A program made the translations under genes and the position numbers. A stretch of DNA of 48,421 nt, taken from contig UCJH01000021.1 of assembly GCA_900472785.1 (NCBI GenBank), positions 786 to 49,206 on the forward strand. The letters are read 5' to 3'. The notes under the pieces are model-generated. The model did no database searches, was not told the DNA's origin, and was given only the letters and a program-made list of their open reading frames with translations. Source of the stretch: Hyphomicrobiales bacterium. Lineage in GTDB: Bacteria; Pseudomonadota; Alphaproteobacteria; Rhizobiales; Rhizobiaceae. Shown here piece after piece: positions 8,831-17,888 of this stretch. Numbering within the stretch: the stretch's first letter is position 1; every line of letters starts with the position of its first letter.

Positions 8831-9583
8831 TTGGAACGGCGTGATTTTATCAGGGGCCTGGCGTTGCTGGCCGCGTGCCCGCTTTGCGTCAAAACAGCCT
8901 ATGCTGCCGAAAGTGTCCATTGGAGCTACAATGGTGAAGAGGGCCCCGATCATTGGGGCACCTTGGGCAAGGAAAACAGCGCCTGTTCGGCAGGCGCGCA
9001 GCAATCGCCAGTCGATATCAAAGGGGCGATCAGGGCCGATATTCCGGACCTCTCGGTGGAATGGAAAAAAGGCGGCACGATCGTCAATAACGGCCACACG
9101 ATCCAGATCAAGGTGCCGGCCGGCAGCATGCTTCGTCGTGGCGAAAAGACCTATGAACTGGTGCAGTATCATTTTCATGCCCCGAGCGAACACCTTGTCG
9201 AGGGAAAGCATTTCCCGATGGAAGTGCATTTCGTTCACAAGCATGCCGAAACGGGCATGCTCGGCGTACTGGGCGTGTTTCTGGTCCCCGGCGCCGTCAA
9301 CAGGGATTTTTCCACACTCGCCGCTGCCTTTCCGGGCAAGGCGGGCGAGGAGGCTTCGGCCGAAGCCGCTGATCCAAGCGGCCTGTTGCCCTCCTCGCTG
9401 CGCTACTGGGCGTATGAAGGGTCGCTGACCACGCCGCCTTGCAGCGAAATCGTCGATTGGATGGTGGCCATGGACCCGATCGAGGTCGACGCCGCCGATA
9501 TCGGCAAGTTCACGGCACTTTACTCGATGAACGCGCGACCGGCGCTCATCACCAATCGTCGCTACATCTTGAGTTCGAGCTAG
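8831..9583 (+). CDS. Periplasmic alpha-type carbonic anhydrase with Tat signal
   Basis: The enzyme interconverts CO2 and bicarbonate. I chose the TTG at 8831, preceded by GGAAGGA seven bases away, over a GTG 36 bases upstream with no such site. This gives 250 residues starting MERRDFIRGLALLAACPLC, a twin-arginine signal peptide (RRDFI), with cleavage probably near YAAES. The zinc ligands of alpha-carbonic anhydrases are visible as H114 and H116 (QYHFHAPSEH) and H133 (MEVHFVH). GSLTTPPCSE near the C-terminus is the conserved substrate-pocket segment. It stands alone, with a hairpin after it and no obvious operon partner. Confidence 0.92.
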   Translation: MERRDFIRGLALLAACPLCVKTAYAAESVHWSYNGEEGPDHWGTLGKENSACSAGAQQSPVDIKGAIRADIPDLSVEWKKGGTIVNNGHTIQIKVPAGSMLRRGEKTYELVQYHFHAPSEHLVEGKHFPMEVHFVHKHAETGMLGVLGVFLVPGAVNRDFSTLAAAFPGKAGEEASAEAADPSGLLPSSLRYWAYEGSLTTPPCSEIVDWMVAMDPIEVDAADIGKFTALYSMNARPALITNRRYILSSS

Positions 9584-9623
9584 CGTCGAAGCGTTAGGAC
9601 GCTCTCGGATAACCGCACCATTG

Positions 9624-9652
9624 TCCCAGAAGTGCCAATGGGCCTTCTGGGA
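9624..9652. terminator. Hairpin between convergent genes
   Basis: TCCCAGAAG (9624-9632) pairs perfectly with CTTCTGGGA (9644-9652). An inner GCC/GGC pairing extends the stem across one unpaired base. It lies between the carbonic anhydrase and the convergent methyltransferase. No T-tract follows on either strand, so termination is likely but not certain. Confidence 0.5.
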
Positions 9653-9697
9653 TATCCCGTCGCACGAGCAATGCTGCGCAAGGAACCCGTGTTCGGC

Positions 9698-10516
9698 TCA
9701 GGACGAGGGCCGTGCCGGTTTCACCGCGCGGATGGCATATCGATGTTGTGATTTGCGGACCATGCCCTTCAGGACATTCCAGTTCCTGGCCTGGGTTTTG
9801 TGGATGTCGCCGAGATGCGTATCAACGGCAATGGACTCGAACCCCGCGCCCGCCAGCAGGCCGGAGACGGCATCTGCGCGCGCGCCATCCTTGAAATAAA
9901 CCCTCGAGAGGATGCTGCGATGGATTGCCATCATCTCCGGCTGCATCTGCACCGGGTCGCCCCTTAACCAGCCGAGGCGTTGTCCCCATGCGGCCAATCT
10001 CGACAAAATGCGTTCGCGAAACGTCGAGTTGACGAAGTCGCCATCGACGACCAGAAGGACCCCGCCGGGTTTCAGCACGCGGAACCACTCCGCAAAGGCG
10101 CTGGGTGGATCGACCAACGTCCAGACGAGATGCCGGTTGACGACAACGTCGTAATGATCGTCCGGCTCCATGGTGTGTTCCGCGTCTCCCATGCGGAAGG
10201 ATATAGCGCGCGCCCGCGCGTTTGCCTTGGTGCGCGCCAGGGCAAGCATGGTTTCCGACCAGTCGAGCCCGGTCACCTTGAAGCCCAGATCATCCATCAG
10301 GTGTGAAATCACCCCTGTGCCGCTGGCAAGGTCGAGCGCCGAGCGGCCCTCGCCCGATCCGAGGTGCTGCGTGAACAACCGATGCCAGGCGGCGCGCTCC
10401 TCCTCGGAAAATATCTCGTGGCCGGGCGACAGGTCGAAGGTTGCGGCGCGTTCAGACCAATAGGCCTTGATCTCGTCACGCAAACCATAATTCGGGATTT
10501 CAGAAACGTCGCTCAT
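9698..10516 (-). CDS. Class I SAM-dependent methyltransferase
   Basis: A 272-residue cytoplasmic methyltransferase. Motif I for SAM binding is LDLASGTGVISHL (about residues 61-73), followed by VTGLDWSETMLALARTKA and FRMGDAEHTMEPDDHYDVVV. The start is placed at the ATG in GCAATTCACATGAGC, which has an AAGG site eight bases upstream; an upstream start 33 bases away is less likely. It diverges from an iron-chelate ABC importer and shares its upstream region, including an Irr box. It may modify or release the metal ligand brought in by that importer. The substrate is not known. Confidence 0.8.
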   Translation of the reverse strand: MSDVSEIPNYGLRDEIKAYWSERAATFDLSPGHEIFSEEERAAWHRLFTQHLGSGEGRSALDLASGTGVISHLMDDLGFKVTGLDWSETMLALARTKANARARAISFRMGDAEHTMEPDDHYDVVVNRHLVWTLVDPPSAFAEWFRVLKPGGVLLVVDGDFVNSTFRERILSRLAAWGQRLGWLRGDPVQMQPEMMAIHRSILSRVYFKDGARADAVSGLLAGAGFESIAVDTHLGDIHKTQARNWNVLKGMVRKSQHRYAIRAVKPARPSS

Positions 10517-10549
10517 GTGAATTGCCTTGAAGATCGTACGCTGCACCAA

Positions 10550-10566
10550 TGTAGAAGTCTTCTAAA
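10550..10566. promoter_or_regulatory. Iron-control element (Irr box)
   Basis: The sequence TGTAGAA-GTC-TTCTAAA matches the rhizobial iron-control element TTTAGAA-N3-TTCTAAA at every defined position but one. It lies 34 bp before the methyltransferase start and 68 bp before the iron binding-protein start, so it could control both divergent units. Irr is the heme-responsive iron regulator of Rhizobiales. A TTGACT hexamer at 10576-10581 may be the -35 element of the transporter promoter. Irr can act negatively or positively, so the direction of control is not shown. Confidence 0.72.
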
Positions 10567-10633
10567 AGATAAAACTTGACTGTCAACATCAAGAAATTTA
10601 GGAACCGCTCAGTTTCCGAGATGGAGTTCAGTC

Positions 10634-11767
10634 ATGAATATGTTTTGCAAAGCGACCTTGGTCGCTGCGGGTTTCTGCGCGCTTTTTTCCGGCACCGCAT
10701 TGGCGGGCGAGAAGGTCGTCATCAAGGATGTGACCGGTCGCGACGTTGAAGTCAGCGTGCCGGTCGAGCACGTGATTCTCGGTGAAGGCAGGCAGATCTA
10801 TTTCGTTGCAGCCCTGGACCGCGAGGCGCCGTTCAAGCGGATCGTCGGCTGGCGGGAAGACCTGCCGAAGGCCGATCCGGAAAGCTATGCAGCCTATCTC
10901 GAAAAATATCCCGACATCGCCAAACTGCCGACATTCGGCGGCATGAAAGACGGCACGTTCGATGTCGAACAGGCCGTGTCGCTGAAGCCCGACGTCATCA
11001 TCATGAACCTTGACGCCAAGACGGCGACCGAAGAAGCCGGCTATATCGAGAAGCTCGGCAAGGTCGGAATCCCGCTCGTCTATATCGATTTCCGCGAAAA
11101 GCCGATGGAAAACACCGAAGCCAGCATGCGCATCATGGGCAAGCTTCTCGGCCAGGAAACCAAGGCCGAGGACTTCATCAAATTCCGCGCCGAAAGCATT
11201 GCCAAGGTCACCGACGTGCTGGCCAAGCAGCAGCCGGTCCAGCCGGTTGTCTTCGTCGAGCGCGCCGGCGGCTATTCCGACGATTGCTGCATGTCCTTCG
11301 GGGACGAGAATTTCGGCAAGATGGTCGAGATCGCCGGCGGGAAGAACATGGCCAAGGACATCATTCCCGGCACGTTCGGCACCGTCAATCCCGAGCAGAT
11401 CATCGCGGCCAATCCGGATCAGATCATCATCACCGGCGGCAACTGGCAGGGTTATGTTCCCGGGGGCAACTGGGTCGGCGTCGGCTACGGCGCCGACATC
11501 AAGGAAGCGCACCGCAAACTGGAAAACCTGACCAAGCGCCCGGCATTCACCGGCGTAAAGGCCGTCAAGGACGGAAACGTCCATGCCATCTGGCACCAGT
11601 TCTACAACAATCCGTACCAGTTCGTAGCAATCCAGGAGATCGCGAAATGGCTGCATCCGGACCTGTTCAAGGACCTTGACCCGGAGGCCACATTCAAGGA
11701 GCTGCATGCGCGCTTCCTGCCGCTCGACTACAAGCCCGGCTATTTCGTATCGCTGACGGATCAATAA
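10634..11767 (+). CDS. Iron-chelate ABC transporter substrate-binding protein, FecB/BtuF-like
   Basis: A 377-residue periplasmic binding protein. The signal peptide is residues 1-24 (CKATLVAAGFCALFSGTALA). The mature start VVIKDVTGRDVEV is typical of class III binding proteins for siderophores, heme and B12. QAVSLKPDVIIMNL and GTVNPEQIIAANPDQIII are the family segments. The operon order binding protein / permease / ATPase and the Irr box upstream point to iron. The exact chelate is unknown. The segment GGYSDDCCMSFGDENFGK has adjacent cysteines that may be specific to the ligand. GGAG (10623-10626) lies seven bases before the ATG. Confidence 0.87.
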   Translation: MNMFCKATLVAAGFCALFSGTALAGEKVVIKDVTGRDVEVSVPVEHVILGEGRQIYFVAALDREAPFKRIVGWREDLPKADPESYAAYLEKYPDIAKLPTFGGMKDGTFDVEQAVSLKPDVIIMNLDAKTATEEAGYIEKLGKVGIPLVYIDFREKPMENTEASMRIMGKLLGQETKAEDFIKFRAESIAKVTDVLAKQQPVQPVVFVERAGGYSDDCCMSFGDENFGKMVEIAGGKNMAKDIIPGTFGTVNPEQIIAANPDQIIITGGNWQGYVPGGNWVGVGYGADIKEAHRKLENLTKRPAFTGVKAVKDGNVHAIWHQFYNNPYQFVAIQEIAKWLHPDLFKDLDPEATFKELHARFLPLDYKPGYFVSLTDQ

Positions 11768-11770
11768 TCG

Positions 11771-12838
11771 ATGGCTGTCGCCACAGAACCACTCGAGACG
11801 ATGTCAGGGCGCGGTCAATACCGCGCCCTGGCCTTGCGTCGTATCGCCATGATCTGCGCATTGCTGGTCGCGCTCTGTTTCAGCCTGTCCGTCGACATGG
11901 CGCTCGGCCCGGCCAACTACACCTTGAAGGAAGTACTGGCATCGCTGTTTAACGCCGAATCGGTCGGGGATCAGTTGCGTGTCGTCATCTGGGATATCCG
12001 CATGCCGATTGCACTGATGGCGATCACGGTCGGTGCGTCGCTTTCGCTTGCGGGCGCGCAGATGCAGACGATCCTCGCCAATCCCCTGGCCAGCCCTTTC
12101 ACGCTCGGCATCTCGGCCGCGGCCGGATTTGGGGCGGCCCTCGGTCTGGTCGGCGGCGTGGCCATCTTTCCGGCAGCCGTGCAGTACATGATCCCGATCA
12201 ACGCGTTCCTGATGGCAATGGCGGCCGCCCTGTTCATCCATTTCGCGTCGACCATGCGCGGCGTTACCGTCGAAACCATCGTGCTGCTCGGCATCGCGCT
12301 AGTCTTCACGTTCAACGCGCTTCTGTCGCTGCTGGAATACCTGGCATCCGAGCAGGCGCTGGCCGCCGTCGTCTTCTGGACGATGGGCAGCCTTACCAAG
12401 GCAACCTGGCCGAAGGTGTGGATCACCGGTGCCGTCCTCGTCGTCGCCATTCCCGTGTTTGCGCGTCAGGCCTGGGCGTTGACGGCCCTGAGGCTTGGGG
12501 AGGACAAGGCCGCAAGCCTCGGCATCAATGTGCGCCGGCTGCGGCTTCATACCATGCTCACCGTCAGCCTTCTCGCCGCCATCCCCGTATCCTTCGTCGG
12601 CACGATCGGTTTCGTTGGTCTCGTTGGCCCCCACATCGCGCGCATGCTTGTCGGCGAGGACCAGCGGTTCTTTCTGCCGGCCTCGGTGATCTGCGGCGCC
12701 CTTTTGCTTTCGACAACCTCCGTCGTCTCGAAAGTTCTCATTCCGGGTGCCATCCTGCCCATCGGCGTCATCACGGCGCTTGTCGGCGTGCCGTTCTTCT
12801 TCGTGCTGATCTTCACCAATCGGAGGCGGGCATGGTAG
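11771..12838 (+). CDS. Iron-chelate ABC transporter permease, FecCD family
   Basis: A 355-residue permease with about nine or ten transmembrane segments. Family motifs are visible: LSLAGAQMQTILANPLASPFTLG near the first third, LGEDKAASLGINVRRLR for ATPase contact, and GTIGFVGLVGPHIARMLVGE near the C-terminus. It starts three bases after the binding protein and overlaps the ATPase gene by seven bases, so the three form one operon. There is only one permease gene, so the transporter probably works as a homodimer. Confidence 0.93.
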   Translation: MAVATEPLETMSGRGQYRALALRRIAMICALLVALCFSLSVDMALGPANYTLKEVLASLFNAESVGDQLRVVIWDIRMPIALMAITVGASLSLAGAQMQTILANPLASPFTLGISAAAGFGAALGLVGGVAIFPAAVQYMIPINAFLMAMAAALFIHFASTMRGVTVETIVLLGIALVFTFNALLSLLEYLASEQALAAVVFWTMGSLTKATWPKVWITGAVLVVAIPVFARQAWALTALRLGEDKAASLGINVRRLRLHTMLTVSLLAAIPVSFVGTIGFVGLVGPHIARMLVGEDQRFFLPASVICGALLLSTTSVVSKVLIPGAILPIGVITALVGVPFFFVLIFTNRRRAW

Positions 12839-13587
12839 CTCTGGCGCTCAAAGGCCTCGGCGCGAAATATGGACGGCATACGGTGCTGTCGGACGTGAAC
12901 ACCGACATCATGGCCGGCGGCGGCATGACGGCGGTGATCGGTCCGAACGCGGCGGGAAAGTCCACGCTGTTCAAGCGCATTTCAGGTCTTGCTTCCGGTC
13001 CGGGAACCGTTCTGCTCTCCGATACGCTGAGGGGTCAGGAGACCATCTGCTACATGCCGCAGGACACCGGCGCCAATGCCGTGCTGACCGTGTACGAATC
13101 CGTGCTTTTGGCCTCGAAACAGGGGTCCGGCTGGCGGGTCAGCGATGGCGAACTGAACGAGATCGATCAGACGTTGAAGGCTCTGCGGATCGAAGATCTT
13201 GCTTTTCGCGGGCTGGGCGAACTGTCCGGCGGACAACGCCAGCTGGTTTCGATTGCCCAGGCCCTGATCCGCAAGCCTGAAGTGCTTTTGATGGACGAGC
13301 CGACCTCGGCATTGGATCTGTTTCGACAGATCGAAGTGCTGAGTTTCATGAAGGCTCTCGCAGCCAAATCCGGCATGTCGGTTCTGATCGCCTTGCACGA
13401 CCTCAATCATGCGCTTCGCTATTGCGAAAACACCATCGTCATTGCCGATGGTGCAATGGCCGCGAGCGGCCCCACGAACGACGTCATCACGGCCGACATG
13501 CTGCGCGAGGTGTATCGCGTCGAGGCGCGGGTCGAAGCCTGCTCGCTTGGAAAAGCAATCGTGATCGTTGATCATTCGATCGTTTAA
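12832..13587 (+). CDS. Iron-chelate ABC transporter ATPase, FepC/FecE-like
   Basis: A 251-residue ATPase. Walker A is GPNAAGKST (37-45), the signature is ELSGGQRQLVSIAQAL, Walker B is VLLMDEPTSALD, and the switch histidine lies in IALHDLNHALRYC. The start is the ATG at 12832, which has GGAGG seven bases upstream and overlaps the permease stop; a much longer frame upstream is a shadow of the permease. At the position after Walker A where family members carry a basic patch, the sequence is ordinary, so nothing looks broken. Confidence 0.93.
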   Translation: MVALALKGLGAKYGRHTVLSDVNTDIMAGGGMTAVIGPNAAGKSTLFKRISGLASGPGTVLLSDTLRGQETICYMPQDTGANAVLTVYESVLLASKQGSGWRVSDGELNEIDQTLKALRIEDLAFRGLGELSGGQRQLVSIAQALIRKPEVLLMDEPTSALDLFRQIEVLSFMKALAAKSGMSVLIALHDLNHALRYCENTIVIADGAMAASGPTNDVITADMLREVYRVEARVEACSLGKAIVIVDHSIV

Positions 13588-13647
13588 GCATCGGCCGTCG
13601 CAGCGTTTGCAACAACAGCATCCGCTTGCCGAATCCGTTGCGGGCGA

Positions 13648-14796
13648 TCAAATCTTCAAACCCGGCACTGCAAGCGGATTGTCGAACAACGCGGCAGCAT
13701 CGGGTCGGTCGATGCGGGGGCGGCCGGTGAAGGCATCGAACAGGTCGCGCACGAAGGATTCCGGCAGGCCCTTGGTGATCAGCACCATGCGGGTGCGGCG
13801 ATCGGCAGGGTCCGGCCATGCGGCGAGCCGTTGCGGCGCATGGAAAACGCTCTGCACCCCATGCAGGATCAGCGGTCGATCGGGATTGTCGGACATCGAG
13901 ACGACGGCCTTCATCCGCAGCAGCTTTTCACCATGGGCGGAGCGCAGCAGGTCGATGAACATGTCGAGCGCGTGCCGGTCGATCGGCCGGTCGTGGACGA
14001 TCGAGAAGGAACGAATATCGGCGTCGTGCCGGTTTGCGTCGTGATGGTGGTGATGTCCATGCTCGTGACCGCAATGGGCATGATCATGATCATGGTGGTG
14101 GTCATGATGATGCCCGCTGCTTGCCTCGTCCTGGAGCCAGCGGCCGACATCTGCGATTTTTGTCGCCGGATCGTAGAGCCCGCAGTGAAACAGTTCTGCC
14201 TTGCCCGTTTCCGGCAGATCGCCATCGACCATTTCGGCGCGTGGGTTGAGTTGCCGCAGGCGGGTTTTCAGGCTTTCCAGTTCTTCCGGCGCGGCCAGCG
14301 TCGACTTGCTGATGACCAGCCGGTCGGCGACGGCCACCTGCTTTACGGCTTCCTCGTGATTGCCAAGCGTCGCCAGCCCATTGACCGCATCGACGACCGT
14401 AACCACGCCGTCGAGCCTGTAGTTCTGGGCGATGATCGGATTGCCCATGACGGACTGCAGCACCGGTGCCGGATCGGCAAGACCCGTGGTCTCGATGACG
14501 ACGCGCTTCAACGGCCTGATTTTCCCCGTCTGCATCCGGTCCATCAGATCGGCCAGCGTATCCACCAGCTCGCCGCGCACCGTGCAGCAGAGACATCCAT
14601 CCGCCAGTTCGATCACACCGTCGCTGGACGCTTCCACCAGCAGATGGTCGATCGATACGTCGCCGAACTCGTTGATGATCACGGCGGTATCGGTGAGGTC
14701 CGGATCCTTCAGGAGCCGGTTGAGCAGCGTCGTCTTGCCCGCACCGAGAAACCCGGTGAGGATCGAGACCGGAACGGCCGATGGTGTCAGGCTCAT
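13648..14796 (-). CDS. COG0523 (CobW/ZnG-type) GTP-dependent metallochaperone
   Basis: A 382-residue G3E GTPase. Walker A is GFLGAGKTT (15-23), the metal site CxCC is GCLCCTVRGE (C68, C70, C71), and a very histidine-rich segment lies at about residues 229-257. The C-terminal CobW_C domain follows (FSIVHDRPIDRHALDMF...). The histidine tract suggests zinc, cobalt or nickel handling. It is not next to cobalamin genes, so a zinc role is more likely than cobalt. The DD-carboxypeptidase gene lies 59 bp upstream on the same strand. It converges with the iron importer. I see no Zur-type site near it. Confidence 0.9.
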   Translation of the reverse strand: MSLTPSAVPVSILTGFLGAGKTTLLNRLLKDPDLTDTAVIINEFGDVSIDHLLVEASSDGVIELADGCLCCTVRGELVDTLADLMDRMQTGKIRPLKRVVIETTGLADPAPVLQSVMGNPIIAQNYRLDGVVTVVDAVNGLATLGNHEEAVKQVAVADRLVISKSTLAAPEELESLKTRLRQLNPRAEMVDGDLPETGKAELFHCGLYDPATKIADVGRWLQDEASSGHHHDHHHDHDHAHCGHEHGHHHHHDANRHDADIRSFSIVHDRPIDRHALDMFIDLLRSAHGEKLLRMKAVVSMSDNPDRPLILHGVQSVFHAPQRLAAWPDPADRRTRMVLITKGLPESFVRDLFDAFTGRPRIDRPDAAALFDNPLAVPGLKI

Positions 14797-14855
14797 GATG
14801 CTATCCGATGAAAAGACGGCCGATCAGGAGATCGCCGATGAAAAACGAGCGCCGC

Positions 14856-15983
14856 TCAATAAGCCGGCCGCGGAACGGGAATCGGCACATTGGCAACGTC
14901 CCCCTGCCCTTCGACCGATTGCCCCTGAGCGTTTTTCCCTCCCTTGACGTCTGTTCCCGGAATGAGACCGGCATAGACGAGCTTCAGCGGACGGTTGATC
15001 TCATGGATAAAGGGCGACAACAGCTTTTGGCGTCCGACTTCGTCGCGGCCTTCGCTGCGGACCTTGGCGGCTTCCTTCGAGCAAATCTGCTTGCTGACAT
15101 CGGCCACCATGTCACGCGTTTCGCCATAGGGCGCGATCTGGCCAAGTCCGGGCTTGCCCGTGCCACCCGTCGTCAATCCCATCTGCAAAAGGCGAGCCGA
15201 TTCGTCGGCACGGCCGCCCAGGCTGTTTTCACCCAAGACGACGGAGACGACGCTGCGGCCGTTGCGGGTCGCCGAGGAAACCTGGTTGAATCCCGAAGCG
15301 CAGATGAAGCCGGTTTTCATGCCGTCGGCGCCATCGAAGCGGCCGATTAGCATGTTGTAGTTGGGGAAGTTCTTCTTTCCGGTCGTGAAACCTTCAAGTG
15401 CGAAATAACCGGCATATTCCGGAAACTCCCGCTTGATGGTGATCGCCAGCACCGCGAGGTCGCGGGCCGTCGTATATTGGCCGGGACCTGGCAGACCATT
15501 GGCATTGATGAAGTGCGAGGAGCCCATGCCTATCCGCAGGGCTTCGGCATTCATCTGCTGGATGAAGGCGGCCTCCGAGCCGCCGACCGTTTCACCGATC
15601 GCCACCGCCACGTCGTTGGCCGATTTGACGAGCATGATCTTCAACGCGCTGTCGAGCGTCAGGGCCTGGCCCGGCTTGAAATACATCTTGCTCGCGGGTT
15701 CCGCGGCGGCGTTCTTGGTCATGACGACCGGCGTATCGAGCGTCACGCGTCCGGACTTGATGGCGCGAAACGTCGTATAGGCGGTCATCAGCTTGGTCAG
15801 CGAGGCCGGATACCATTTCTGGAAGATCTCCTGATGCTCCAGAACCTTCAGCGTATTGACGTCCACCACCAAGCGCGGATTGGCGCCAGCCGGCACGATC
15901 GCCACCAGAAGCGACGCGCAGGCGCCGGTCAGAACGCCCAGACCCTTGAGCTTACCACCCGTCCAAATTCGACTTATCACCAC
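14856..15983 (-). CDS. D-alanyl-D-alanine carboxypeptidase, PBP5 family
   Basis: A 375-residue periplasmic serine peptidase that removes the terminal D-alanine of peptidoglycan stem peptides. A signal/anchor covers residues 10-35 (VLTGACASLLVAIVPAGA). The three active-site motifs are S61-x-x-K64 (PASLTKLM), SAN at 121-123 and KTG at 223-225 (GMKTGFICAS). The start is GTG at 15983, with AAGG seven bases upstream. The proline-rich tail (VPIPVPRPAY) is short; I see no clear C-terminal amphipathic anchor like that of E. coli PBP5. The metallochaperone follows on the same strand. Confidence 0.92.
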   Translation of the reverse strand: MVISRIWTGGKLKGLGVLTGACASLLVAIVPAGANPRLVVDVNTLKVLEHQEIFQKWYPASLTKLMTAYTTFRAIKSGRVTLDTPVVMTKNAAAEPASKMYFKPGQALTLDSALKIMLVKSANDVAVAIGETVGGSEAAFIQQMNAEALRIGMGSSHFINANGLPGPGQYTTARDLAVLAITIKREFPEYAGYFALEGFTTGKKNFPNYNMLIGRFDGADGMKTGFICASGFNQVSSATRNGRSVVSVVLGENSLGGRADESARLLQMGLTTGGTGKPGLGQIAPYGETRDMVADVSKQICSKEAAKVRSEGRDEVGRQKLLSPFIHEINRPLKLVYAGLIPGTDVKGGKNAQGQSVEGQGDVANVPIPVPRPAY

Positions 15984-16130
15984 AATCCAACCTTCAAATT
16001 TCGGGAATTGCCTCGTATCGTCCGGCTATTTACCTTATATGGCAGGGTGATGGCAAAGACCATTCTATCCATGCCTACGGCAAAATCACGCTCAACAACC
16101 CTGACCGCACCGGATTCACAGGAACGAAAC

Positions 16131-17294
16131 ATGCCCATTTTGAACAGAGCCGCCGAACTCCAGGGCGAAGTCGCCGAATGGCGCCGCCATCTGCATACCA
16201 GGCCCGAACTGTTGTTCGCGGTCGAAAATACGGCAGCTTTCGTCGAAATGAAACTGCGCGAATTCGGTATTGACGAAATCGTGACCGGTTTGGGACGCAC
16301 CGGCGTCGTCGGTCTCATCCGCGGCAATCTCGGCGAAGGCCGCACCATCGGCCTGCGTGCCGATATGGATGCCCTGCCGATGACGGAGACAAGCGGCGTG
16401 CCATGGGCCTCGACGACATCAGGCAAGATGCATGCCTGCGGCCATGACGGACATACCGCCATGCTGCTTGGTGCCGCCAAATATCTCTCCGAAACCCGCA
16501 ATTTCAGGGGTGCGGTCGCGGTCATCTTCCAGCCGGCGGAAGAAGGCGGCGGCGGCGGCAACGAAATGGTCAAGGACGGCATGATGGAGCGCTTCGCCAT
16601 CGAGGAAGTCTACGGCATGCATAACATGCCGGGCATGCCCGTCGGCGAATTCGGAACCCGCGTCGGCGCGATCATGGCATCCACCGACGAGTTCACCATC
16701 ACGCTGCAGGGCCGCGGCGGCCACGCAGCGCAACCGCACAAGACGATCGACCCGATCGTCATCGGCGCACAGATCGTCGGCGCGCTGCAGACCATTCCGT
16801 CGCGCACCGCTGATCCTCTCGCCTCCGTCGTCGTGTCCGTCACCAAATTCAATGCGGGATTTGCGCACAACGTCATCCCGGAACAGGCGGTTCTGGCCGG
16901 TACGGTGCGGACGCTGCGTCCCGACGTGCGCGACATGGCGGAACTCCGCATTCGCGAGATTTCTCAGAACATTGCAGCCGCATTCGGCGCGACCGCGCAG
17001 GTGCGTTATGGCCGAAATTACCCGGTCACGGTCAACCACCCTGCCGAAACGGCACACGCGATCGACGCTGCATCCATCATCGCCGGTGAAGCGAAGGTGA
17101 CGGCCGACATCGAACCGATGATGGGTGGCGAGGATTTTTCCTACATGCTGCTGTCGCGCCCTGGCGCCTTCATCTTCCTGGGCAATGGCGAGACCGCTGG
17201 GCTGCACAATCCCAACTACGACTTCAACGACGAGGCGATCCCGCATGGCATCTCCTATTGGGTGAAGCTCGCCGAAACGCGCCTCGCGGCCTGA
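16131..17294 (+). CDS. M20-family amidohydrolase (hippurate hydrolase-like)
   Basis: A 387-residue zinc amidohydrolase of the peptidase M20D group, which removes N-acyl groups from amino acids. It starts MPILNRAAELQGEVAEWRRH. Metal-binding motifs HACGHDGHTAM, QPAEEGGGGG and YGMHNMPG are all present, as is EPMMGGEDFSYML near the C-terminus. AGGAACGAAAC before the ATG supports this start rather than the much longer frame that runs through the divergent DD-carboxypeptidase. An Lrp-type regulator follows 19 bases later and probably controls it. A similar enzyme occurs at 36427-37614. Confidence 0.9.
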   Translation: MPILNRAAELQGEVAEWRRHLHTRPELLFAVENTAAFVEMKLREFGIDEIVTGLGRTGVVGLIRGNLGEGRTIGLRADMDALPMTETSGVPWASTTSGKMHACGHDGHTAMLLGAAKYLSETRNFRGAVAVIFQPAEEGGGGGNEMVKDGMMERFAIEEVYGMHNMPGMPVGEFGTRVGAIMASTDEFTITLQGRGGHAAQPHKTIDPIVIGAQIVGALQTIPSRTADPLASVVVSVTKFNAGFAHNVIPEQAVLAGTVRTLRPDVRDMAELRIREISQNIAAAFGATAQVRYGRNYPVTVNHPAETAHAIDAASIIAGEAKVTADIEPMMGGEDFSYMLLSRPGAFIFLGNGETAGLHNPNYDFNDEAIPHGISYWVKLAETRLAA

Positions 17295-17313
17295 ACACAA
17301 CAAGGGAGGCGGC

Positions 17314-17819
<506 letters not shown>

Positions 17820-17888
17820 ACAGGATTGCCTGTGCATTCGAAGTGCAGTCAATCCTTTCCTAACTCCTATTGCCCACTGCCTAATTGC

